Assembly: GCA_022818135.1 (NCBI GenBank)
Contig: JAFMSR010000005.1
Coordinates: 19,873,168-19,937,167, forward strand
Origin: Saxidomus purpurata
Lineage: Eukaryota > Mollusca > Bivalvia > Venerida > Veneridae
Direction: 5' to 3'
Length of the DNA: 64,000 nt
Shown piece after piece: positions 45,401-57,400 of this stretch. The notes beneath the pieces are model-generated. The model ran no database searches and was not told where the DNA came from. It saw only the letters and a list, made by a program, of their open reading frames with translations. The position numbers and the translations under genes were made by a program. Numbering within the stretch: the first letter of the stretch is position 1; the number at the start of each line of letters is the position of its first letter.

Positions 45401-48400
45401 TATACTGACAAAAATGACTTCAAACTTTTGTAACATTTGGCTTAGTACCGTGGCCAGTCACCAGTTTACGATGACTTATCATCACCTTCAATTCCTTTGA
45501 AGTTGATTATTTTATTATTAAAGCTGCATGCATACACAAATTTCAATATCAAATATGGTCACAATCAGAACTGGTAGGAAACTTACTTAATTCATCTTAT
45601 CAAAAGGTTAATGCTTCAGCATGCAGTTTTTGCAGATTCTGGCAAAATGCCAGACACAAGCTCACATATTGTCTGAAACAGAACCTGAACCAGAGGTATT
45701 TGATTGAACCTGCATGGATTCTGCTCCTAATATAATCAAGTATGTCCAGACAGATATATCAGATACAAAGATGTACTAGTACTTACCAGCACCGAAGGCA
45801 AAGAAGAAACTTTCTTCAGGATGGGTGGTGAGAAGACTCGCTGCTCTGTCTGCCATTCTCTCATTACGCTTGTTTACAAGCTCAGTCCGGAAATAATCAT
45901 TTATCACTTCTGCTGCTTTCAGTTCACTTGGAGACACAGAATGGTTAAGGAAGTTTGGAACCTGTGCAGAATCTTTGTTAAATATGATGTCATTCAGGTC
46001 GCCGCAGTTATAATGTTGGATAAGATCGTCTGTTGTATAAGGTATTGCACTATTTGAGAGTCGGTACGATTCATGTTGCCCTAATGTCCGGTTTAAAGCA
46101 AACAGAACCTAGAAAATAAAAGAAATTGTTTGTCAAAACATTAAATATTGTTTGCAGAAAAATATTCAGAGTATCTATAAATTCTGGATATGATTACTAA
46201 ATAATTATTGCTCTTTTTTTACTGAATTTTATAATAGTGTGACCACTTGATGTAACTGAATTGCAGTATAAAATCTTGCACAGTAGTTAAAGAACAATAA
46301 TTAGTGTTTAAATTTCTCACATGCTTTGAATATTTTCAGTGCATGTTGCCTGTTTCAGCCAGCTGACATTTTAAGTAATCTTTTCTTTATCAGCGTAATG
46401 ACAGGCATGCATGTTCCAATTAACCCCAGAATACAACTGTTTCATACTACTCGGGAATCACAAGCTGTCAATTACAGGCCACATGAAAACTGGCTGCTGT
46501 TTTTACAGTCCATGTACTTGTAACAATAAAGTCAGTTTTTTTTCACATTATTTTTAATGAGTGCTGAAATGAAGACAATTATATCACCAGTCTTCATTAT
46601 ATTCCCTTACAACATTGTTGTAGCATCTGGTATATACATTTAAAGTGTTAAAGCAAATTATACATCAAGTTTGTAAACTTGTTCTAACATATCCACCACT
46701 ATCCCCTGCCTAAACCCTATCACAAAACTGCAAGTCTATGTTTTTCTTTTTGGTAGAAAACTGGATGTGTGGCAACATTTGGTAACCCTCAATAAGGAAG
46801 TTAAAAACATTGTATGAAAGGCATTTTTGAAGCACAAGATAAACATGAATGCTAAACTGCTTCAAAAGAAAACTCCTAATTATTCCAATTTTGGCAAATA
46901 AAGAGCAATAACTCTATAGTGACAAAGGCAATATAGTTATCAAACTAGGTTTTAAGATATCAAGTCAATTAAAATTCACAGCAAGTGTAGTGAAGATTAG
47001 TTAGAAGTTGTTTAAGTTGGAGTCTGGACATCTCAAAATTTGTACAAATAAGGCAATTAAAGGACAATAACTCCAGACTGACTCAAGCAATTTGGTTAGT
47101 TATTGAATTTGGTCAAATAATTATGCCAATTTAGTTTCACAGCCAGTTTAGTGAGGATTGGTTAGGAATTGCTTAAGTCAGGACCAGAAAACTCTAAATT
47201 TGTCTAAATTTGGCAATTAAAGGGCAGAAACTAAAGCGAGACTGACTCAAACAATTTGGTTGGTTACTGAATTTGGTGAGGTTAATATGTCGATAAATAT
47301 TCACAGAAAGTTTTGAAAAGTTTGAATGTGAGCGGCGGAAGTTAAAGAGCAGACAACTATTTCCATTTGTCTATTTCATATGATTTTTCAGTTTGATCAC
47401 CTGAAAATGGCTCTGGATAGTAGACTGGCTCAAGAACAAAACAGTGAAATAATAATAATAAGTAAAAGGGATATTTCATGGCCTGGTGACCAGGCTAGCA
47501 GTTTGCCTAACCATCATTCCAGAGGTGGGTGTAAAGTCCCTCCCTCTGCCTAAGAAAAATTTAACCACTCGCACCACTACTGTTTTTATCCTGTAACAAG
47601 TTTAAAGAATTCTTTTCTTTGTAACAACTTTGTTATCGATAAATCTGAAATGAAGACACATTTCTTGTTATCTGTTTAACATTGTATTTCTTCTATATTT
47701 AAACAGGATTAATGGAATCGTAAATATAAGGCTTACAAGTGAAATAAATCTGTTATTTTAAAACCCAGACCACTGTATGTATTTTATGTAGACTGTATAA
47801 ATCAACAGCTTCTATTACTGTTCATTCTTTGATCTGGCACATACAATAATCCACCTGTTATGTTTACAAGATTTATGTGCGAAGTACTCCTGTAAGGATT
47901 GATCAGAAGAAATTCAAACTGTTTTGAAAACATTAACCATTGTTTTAGTACGTAAATCACATGTATGTTTACAGCATAATACAGTCATATTATTTTTATT
48001 TGAAGCAATTCTTCACAGACACAGTGGGTGATCTCTGCAAGACACATTGCAAATTTAAACTGACTGTCACATGAAGGAGCTACAATCATCTCCACATACC
48101 AATAATTGCAATCCTTTACAGGTTGTATCATATTACACATAATAGGATTTCTTATAGACAACTTGTTATTTTGTCACTTATTCTGAAAGAATTGTTTAGG
48201 TAGAAAGGATTACTGCTCTTGTCTCAAATAAATTACACCAAGGGAGGTAATAAGGTACAGGGACAAGTTAAAGGGAAGCAAACAATGTTGAACTATGCTA
48301 GTTGAGTGTTAACAACTTTATTTCAGTCTGAACAGAGTTTTGCTTTTAAATAATTCAAAATGAATTGCATTCATGATAAAACACCCACTTTAAAGAAGAT

Positions 48401-51400
48401 TTTTTTTTTAATAAAAAGCCCTTCAAAAAATGTTTGATCTTGATTTTATACATATTTCTGTTACTTTCCCCACAATTTATCATCACCAGCCCACCCAGGA
48501 ATACTGAAATAAACTGTTCAATGATGAGTGTTTTGTTTTGACAGTGTTTGTTAAAATATTTAGATAACTTCTTAATCTACACAGTGTATCTGTTAAGATT
48601 TTTCATTAGCCTTCAGCAAAGTTATCTAATCTATCAATTTAAATGCTTTAGATAGAGGAACAAAATATGTAGATACTAATTTGCAAGTCATTATGATACC
48701 TCATTTCTACATTACTTTTTTCAACAACAGTTTAACTCTTTGACAAATATCTTACAGCAGGGGTGTAACTCTTTGACAAATATCTTACAGCGGGGGTGTA
48801 GAGAATGGTAGTTGGTTATGAGGAAGTTGGAAATTGCAGTGAACATTTCAGTATAATTAAGTCCAAGGACAACAGCTTGTTGTTTTTTCGATCTATGCCT
48901 TCTTTTAATCAAAACTTGTATATTTTTATCAATGTTTATTTCTACCGAAGCATAATTATGCTGATTTTTTTCATATTTCAGGAAAGAAACAGAACGCGTT
49001 GAAAGTTGAGGGAAACAACCATACTAACACCTTCATCTATACACATGCAAGGATATTTTTTTTAAAAGTCACAAAACTGATGCACTGGATGACTATTGGT
49101 CTGAAAATCAATCTCTTGAGGTGGCTTTGTCAGCCTCTTGGAGACATTCACTTCTGAAAGCTAATCATTCACTGTAAGGCCTCACAATTCCAGCAATTCC
49201 TCATATACATGTGCATATTTCCACTAAAATCATGATTCTACAGAAATTACCTATTATTTGCAAAATGCATTACAACATGCAATTATAATGAATATGTGAC
49301 TTTAATTACTATGCCGAAATCTCAGGAGCTTTATAATGTATTATGAGTAAAGCTCTCTCTGATTGCAAAACGCTTAGCCAATTACCTGTATATATTTAAA
49401 GCAAGTTTGATGCCTGTTATGTCAATTAGAGGTATCAGATGCTCCGTGCTGCATGCGATGCTACGCATTCACGGTGTCTAACATTCTTCATACATGATAG
49501 CATACATCCACAAGGAATAATAATCATATTAACCTGGCAATAATACATTATATCAACACTGCACTGATCTTCCATATATATATATATATCTAGATATTCA
49601 TTCTCAAACACAAGTGGTCTTCTGTATGACAACTCAATGCTGCAAAGTGTTTTTATATCTCTTTTCGTATTGTCAAAGTGATAATTTCCACTAAACCGTT
49701 AATTAACTTGGAAGTATGGGTACCTGAATTTAGCTGTCCCCTCCAGTCTTTTCAGTACTTTGATTTTTATAAAAATTAAATTTATTGAATCAGCTGTATT
49801 CCAATTTACACAATTATTAAGGATTCATGGACATGATGCTGAAGAAGAACATGTATTATGAAGAAATTAAGTATTGATTTCACATGTGTTTGAGCATTCA
49901 AAGAAATTTTATAGGGGTAGATCTATCAACAAATAACACAAACTGGATGGAAAAAAAAAATTTATAATGAAATTAAAATTGTTGCCACCCGGTTGTATCC
50001 AATTTCAAAAAGAAGATAATCATGAAAGGGCTAGCTAATATATTATATTTTTTTCTGCATATACTGTAATTAAGTTTGCAAAAAACAGTGCAGAGTGTAA
50101 CCCGAGAGGCTTGCTGATGAACAGACAGGGATATAAGATAGATGACTATATACACAGACTGGGTGACACTGCCTATAAAAATGACTTTTCAAACCTCATT
50201 AATTTGAAAGTAAGTACACTTAAAAATGAGAGATAAATTCGACTCAATACTTTGTAACAAAAGGCCGAGTGACAGAACGGGTAGCAAGTATTGAGAGATG
50301 AGACATCTCGTCCTTTGTCAAATTTCTCTCCATAAGTAGTTTTTATTGTCATCAAAGAATTCTTTCACATTAAATGAAATTTGATAAACTTGAATTGCGT
50401 GGCACGTTTTATAAATTGCTACCTACACTTCGGTCAAACTAAGTTCATCAAATCTGTGCACTATATTAATTTTGTGGAGGATGAAAATTCTTTCATTGCA
50501 TATATACGAGCCCAGGGACACTCTGCATTTCTGTAAAATTTTAAAAAGATTCTGGTAAACGTGAATCCTAAAACCAAATGTATCGGGCTAACATTTAGTA
50601 CATCTGAATCTAAACTGTTTGACTATTTATCTAATTGAAGCTACCTATAGCGCTAGAATATTTGTCAAAATACATGGTATCAATTTATCAAAAATTACAA
50701 TGGTGATGTTGGTTTACTCATATCATAGTCACCATGAGCAGCCTCAATGTCCTGTAGCCTTGGTAACCACAAGACCACTAAGGAGTCTCTGTATTTAGTC
50801 TGTTAGTTTATACTAATTTATTTTAGCTTGATTGTAAAGAAAGCTTTGAGCTTATCGACTCACTCTCGAGTCTGCTTCCTGGAAAAACCAGTACTGGTGT
50901 CATATGAGGTACGGTCGTGACCTTAGTGGGGCTCGAACCTGCAACCTTCAGGATGAGTGGCAGACACCTAGACCTCTACACCACCGCTGTTAGTGGCGAT
51001 AAAAACAAAGGTATATGATACATGTACAACAGGCTGTAGTGTCAAGATTTTGATTTTAACAACAGTGTTGATGTCATTGGTCATCAGTTTGAACTATGCT
51101 CTGGCTGTAGATGCTGTTGTCACTGCTGTTGTCGCTTCTGCTTCAACTGCAACCACAACCTTTCTACCACTAACAATGTAGGGTGTGTCAAATGCTCATA
51201 TTACCCCTTTTTGAAAAGCAACAGTTTTTCAGTTAATTAAAATGTATTTCTGACATAAATTTATAGCCTTTACACATTGGATTCTTCCTTTGAAATGCGA
51301 CAACAAAAGTTTACCTCTTGTTTCTCACAGTTTAAAAGGGGGCAAAAACCTGTTCACAATAGTATTATATTCCTCATCATGGCCTGCTACATTCATTTTG

Positions 51401-54400
51401 TGCAACAGTATCATTCAGCTATATTCTTTTAACTTTCTTTGATGTCACCTTATGAATATGGATGAGAGACAGTAGAGAGAGGTTCGCTCACTTTTACCTT
51501 TCATCAAAACATTAATCTATTCAAAACATGCAATTTCTTACAATCCTGAATAAAATTTCCCTTAAACTTTAAAAAAAGTTCTCATTAATTAAACACAGTG
51601 CATGTTCAGTAATTTCACGCTGCATCAAGGTCGGAAAAATACCTCGTGGCAAAATTTCAAAATTTCGAGAGACTTAAACTTCAAGCACCCATTTTATTAC
51701 CTTATAGTGCATAAAATTTCTGGTATTCAAGAAGTTATCATTACAAAATTTCTTTTATCAAGAAGAAAGTCCTCTCTTGCCGTGGTGCAATGGCAGAGCT
51801 TTTGCCTCAGGACCGAAGGGCCCCGGGTTCGATCCCTACCATCGCCATGTCGGTAGTGTCCTTAGGCAAGACACAAATAATTCCACATTGCCTCTCTCTT
51901 TTGGGGTTGATTCCATGTAGAATGAGTCTCGGGAGCGATTTATATCAGTTGTAAGAATTTTTTTCGCGAATAAATAAATTAGTATAAAATAAAGTCCTCT
52001 CTTTAATGGCATGTTAGCATGCAGTAGGAGTGCAACCTAGCCTGGAAGTGTAAGAACTGGTCAAGAGTGCACGATTCAGTCAATGAGAGTAGTTAATGCA
52101 AGTTGGAAGGACTGGAATCAACTGCAAAAACTGTGGTATAAAAATGATTTAATAACTAGCCAAGACCCCACTATTTTTGTGTTAAAATATTTAAGGATTA
52201 AAACTTTTTGCCACGATTGTATGTAAAACTTTGCGGACACAATAGTTATTTCTGTGATGTCACTGTCACATTATGTTGCATTCACTGTACATGCAGTAGC
52301 CCTCTGAAAAGATTAAAGAATGTTTCCTCAATCAAATCAGCCCATGAAATCTGTACAAACCTGGGTGACTACACTTCACAGTAAAATTATTCTATATTAT
52401 TAATGGCTTGTAACTTTAAACACAACAAGAACTATTTTTGTTCAAAGATGTAAAAAAGAATTAAACATGCTTACATTTAATCAGATATGACTTTCATTGG
52501 TAAAGGTCGAATCAATTTACTGGTTCAGTAGCATTCATTCTAGTTGTCACAATTATGTGGTTTTTAATCGAAAATTTACCTGAATTATTAGACCTCGTCA
52601 GGCTATCATTGAACATGTCAAATTTTCAGGGAGCGGGCTACAGTTTTATATATGATCAATGAACGTAAAATTAGCGTGATCTACTTTAACCAATCAATGG
52701 CAGAACCTGGTTTGATTTATTAAGGAGATTTATCAGCCAAATGATTGACAGATTTATGATACGCGACCATAATTAAACATTTACTTTGATATTGAAAGTG
52801 TACCAGTTTTCCTCTATCTTTACTCCTTTGCTTGCATTTTCAAACGATCTATGTTTATATATATATAACAATTTAGTAAATGTTTGCACATTACAGATGA
52901 GCGTATATGTTTAGTGAGAGAAAAAAAAAGAACGAGATTACAAACTGTATCATACCATCATATATAATTACTATACATTTGTATAGAAATGTGCTACCAA
53001 ACAGAATCTGAAAACAAAATTAATCTTTCCATACTCTGGAGGTCTTAAAACTAATAACAGTGGCAAGACTCAAGATCTCATTTGGTATTTTTTTTGCTAT
53101 TTCGTGTTCCCTGGGGTGCAATTAGCCATAAAAACACTTTCTAGTAATCTAAAACCTTTATCTTTTATCCTCTACAAAGTGTAATGAAATCTTCTTAAGC
53201 CCTTTTCAAATCAATAAGTCCCTGCTGGGGTTTTGGTCTTAAGTAGGATGTCTGCATAAAATTCTGTAATTTCTAGGACTTTTACTTATATAGACCTGCT
53301 GATTTACCAGTAGCAAGTCAACCAACTAAGACCCTTGAAGCTAATAGAACGAAATCACAAGACTTTGTAAGTGGAGTCAATCTCAACTAAGATTTAATTG
53401 TATCACTGTAATCCTATTATATAAAATGTTAATCATTTTACTTATTAAGATTATGGCAGCAAAAAGTTGTTCTACAAACAGTAGAAAAAAATTGTCAATT
53501 TTACAGGCTTGTTGCTAGTTAGAATGATTTGAATCCAAGGTTTTTGTCTATGTCTTATAATTAAGCGGAAATGATAACTTTAATGTACTTTTACAACATC
53601 TCATGGTATGGGCAGTTGTTTTGAAATAAAAATGTCAGTTTCAATCATCAATAAGAGGAGCATAAAAGTCACTACCTGACCATGATGTCTGAATGGAACC
53701 TTTGAGCTATGAACAATTGAGTGTTACCTCTTCAGGTGGTAGGAGTGCAACAATACTCAATCAAGATAAAGATATGCACTGCTCCTGTACTAAAAGATAT
53801 TGCTGTGACTGCCACACAAACTTCTTTTTAAACAAACACACCCCAATATGAATGCACAGGTCAAAGTTTTGTAGTCAAGATGTCCCTTATTGCAGCTAAT
53901 CATAAATCTAAGGAGGTCAGACCTGACTTCGAACCTAATTTGTGTTTTTTGAGGGCGACCAAGTTTCCAAGTACTTACATAAATTTGACAGAACAAAACA
54001 CATTTGTACATTTACAAAAGAAATCTGAATTGTTTGTTTACTCTATCAAACACTTTTTTGAAATCAACAAATATGTGATATAATTTTTTTTCGGTTTTCA
54101 ATACAAAATTTCAATAACAGACAATAATTATTGCTAAAGTTTCAGCAATTTTTAAACTGTGACGTAAATGAGTGGTCCTTGGACACAAAAAGTATTTTCT
54201 AGGTGTTTGTTGAGTTGAGAAAGGAAATAAACTGACTACCAACCTGTGAATAATTTAGATCATTCAAGGGAACACATTGTTCTTTGACTTTTTCTACAGC
54301 ACCCGTAATTTTTCCAAGTCTTTCTGCTTCCTGCGCTAAATATAGATCTAGAACTGGAATCTCCCTTGATTTAATATCAGTCTCTGTCAGTGAGTTCACC

Positions 54401-57400
54401 AGTAACATCACCCAAATTGGTCTTTTCCTTTCCCAATTTCCAGCAATCACATCAAATAAATAGTCAGCATACAGGCCTTTACCCTTCTGGTCTTCGGTTA
54501 TCCAGTTTGGCATGTTTTCTCGTACATAATTCAAATGCTCTTTTAATCTCGTATATATATCTTTTGGTAAAACATTTGAAAGATTTTCACCATGAGGTAA
54601 CAACTGACATTTGGCTAAATCTGTCATAGTGTAAGGATTGGTTAAATCTAACTCAAAGTAAATATTTTCTGTCTGTTTGAAAGCAACCTTTACATTTTCT
54701 GGAATGTTATCCCAAACTCTGGTATATGGAACATGAATAGTTCCATAAAAGTATGATGGTGGATCACGCTTTACTTTCCACAGAAATGACCTCACAACGT
54801 CATCCTGAAAAATAAAATTTCAGATTTAGTAATGAAAATTTCAGATAAAGCATGTTTATCGTGTATTTATATCATAAATGTATCATTTGAAGTCGATTTC
54901 AAAGTCACGTATAATTATTTTCTTTTCCAAGAAACTCACAAACACATGCAACTACATAGCACAATAGACTGGCATAAAGTCATAGACAAAACAGATACAT
55001 AATTATGTAGGCTATCTTAATAGGTCTTTGTTCCAGACAATTTCACACTTGTACTGAGTTGTAGAAGTAAGCGGTTGGCTCCCAATGTTCACAATATTCA
55101 TATTGATCATCTCTCCACAAGTTCAGGTTTAATGTGATTATTTCTACACATACTGATTTTAGTGTCTCGATGATATCAAAATTGAGCTTATATTTTCATT
55201 CAACCTTCAATGGTACTAAGACAGAAAAACAAACAGTATGATGCTGTGAATCTGAAATAAAATATTACATAAAAGGGTTAACCTTTTATTGACAAGGGCT
55301 CCCAGAATAATAGCTGTAGATTAATTATTATGACCTTTTTTTAAAAATCTGATGTAATTAATATGACCTTTTTTTTTAAATCTGACGTTACTTTCTGTCT
55401 GTCTAAGTTGACGTTTGATTTTGAATATTTTCTGTTTTTGGTAATCTGTGTTATGTGGATCACTGGACAGCAATGAAAACTATATGCATCCCAATTTACT
55501 GTAGAAAGATCTTAAATGTGATTATAAACTGGTGGTGCACATTTAGGTAAGATCAAACAAGAAATGTGTGTAGTAAGCATGGTAATATCAAATTTAAAGA
55601 ACATCATTTTGATATGACAAAATTGGGGAAAATATCATTAATTTATAGTTTATAAATTTAATTTTTATAAAATTATTACATCCATTTTTCTTCTCACTGT
55701 AACTATATGACGTACATTGGTTTAGAAATATGTTAAAAGTATTAAGAGCGCTGCTGTTTCATTACCATATAGGCAGAAAAATTGTAGAAAAGGTTTCAGT
55801 CACAAATTCACTTAGGAATTTAACGTTCATCATTTGGCTATTAATTTCATGGAAACGTGAAAAGGTCAAATAAGACAGTCTGTGTGTGACATCTCCAGAA
55901 ATAGTAAACAAAATTGTATGACTGGTGGGTAAAAAAAAGATTCATTACACAATACACCCTGTGACTTCAGCTCCTTTATTTTACAAAAATTACGAAAAGT
56001 ACGAAAATTAAAAATATTGCCTGTATACTACAGTATAACAAATCAACTCATTTTTTTTCACGTACTTATTTACATCAGCTGTCATTCCTTGTCAGAAACT
56101 CTACTTACATTCCAATAACTTCTACAAGAAAAGTCAATTAACTTTAGCTGTAAGGCTACCTGGTAGCACAGCAGGTGCTTTCATTATTATTAATTGACTT
56201 CTCAACAGGAGATTAATTGATAAACGACTTGCAATCAGAAATAATATTTTTGTGTCACACTTTCTATGTTTACATATGACCCAGCCATATAATGGAGTCA
56301 TTGTTGTCCTATCAGAAATCTGAGTGGTCAATCTTTGAAAGAATTTATTTAAAAAAAGGTTTAATAATGGACCTGTTAGAATGTTTTTATAGTAAAAACA
56401 GTTTCCAAAATGTTTATAATTTGTTAAAATAGCTACACCTGTAAACACCTGTTCCCTAATAATTTACAAAATAATGATACATTCTTAAAATAGTTGGTAA
56501 TGAACATTATACTCTCTGCTCAGAATTTTAACATATAAATTTGACTTTTCTTAATTTTTTCTTGGTTTTATCAAGGTACCATAGTTTTGGCCATTCAGAG
56601 ATTTAAACCAGCACAGCTGTAAAAAGATAAAAACCAAAACATTTTGTTTAAAAAATCCCCAAGCCCCCTAAAAAATTAAAATTTCAATATGTAAATTACT
56701 TTCAATAATTACATAGATATGTTTAATAGCAAAAAAGAACAGGACTGTGTATGGACACTGTGTGGAAATTATTTACTTTCATTTCAGTAATTTATCTCAA
56801 TTTACACAAATAGCTAGTAATAAATAGTCCTATTTAAATTAGCAGTGATTCTAACCTATTCAGATCTGTAATAGTTCAGAATTTCTTTTTATCATATTAC
56901 ATAGGACATCATCAGTTTCTATTTAGATGACTGGATGTAATCTGAAAGTTTATCTTTAAAATTGCATAAGAGACATGACCCCTGATCAAGCCAGTAATCA
57001 GATAGGTTTGACCACCCACATTATGTCAGAGCATCATCTAATCCCCAGTAATATAGTTGTCTGCAGAGAAGAAATTTGGTTATCTATACCTCCTTATCAC
57101 CAATCCTAACAATCTGGTAAAATCCTGTATATTCTGAGGGTAAAATCAGTAATTTATATCCAGATTAAATATCATTTGATTTAATCAGAAGAAAGTACCA
57201 CCATGGTTAATACAATAAGTTCTGAGATTCTCCATAAACAAAATGAGAATTCCAGCATGCAGTTAAGTGCAGAATTATCCAAGTTTTCAAAGATATAATT
57301 TCATAAAGATATAAGCAAAAAAAACATATTTTATACCTGCTTATTTGTATCACAGCCAGTCTTGTTTTCTTTCTCCTCATGCCGACTCCCTTTCAGTACT

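Larger units (their letters stand above)
25887..45786 (-). other. 19.9-kb TIKI intron 3
   Basis: No exon is visible; the flanking exons join perfectly in phase, so none is needed. It holds the DINE/Helentron-like element at 27738-29114, minisatellites at 30007-30234 and 32236-32347, a 50-bp duplication at 31967-32062, a TTAGGG-bearing repeat at 33833-34170, a higher-order array at 42594-43590, poly-C runs (26891-26903, about 31488) and a denser, possibly regulatory stretch at about 41850-42260. The rest is AT-rich. Confidence 0.75.
46109..54243 (-). other. 8.1-kb TIKI intron 2
   Basis: No exon visible. Contains a degenerate ~160-bp tandem repeat at 46890-47340, a 32-bp duplication at 48730-48800, an AT microsatellite at about 49575-49590, and SINEs at 50808-50986 (minus) and 51779-51990 (plus). 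Confidence 0.7.

Noticed and set aside
56134..56448. 104-codon minus-strand ORF in TIKI intron 1
   Set aside because: No domain, composition like surrounding intron, and TIKI exons 1 and 2 join in phase without it.
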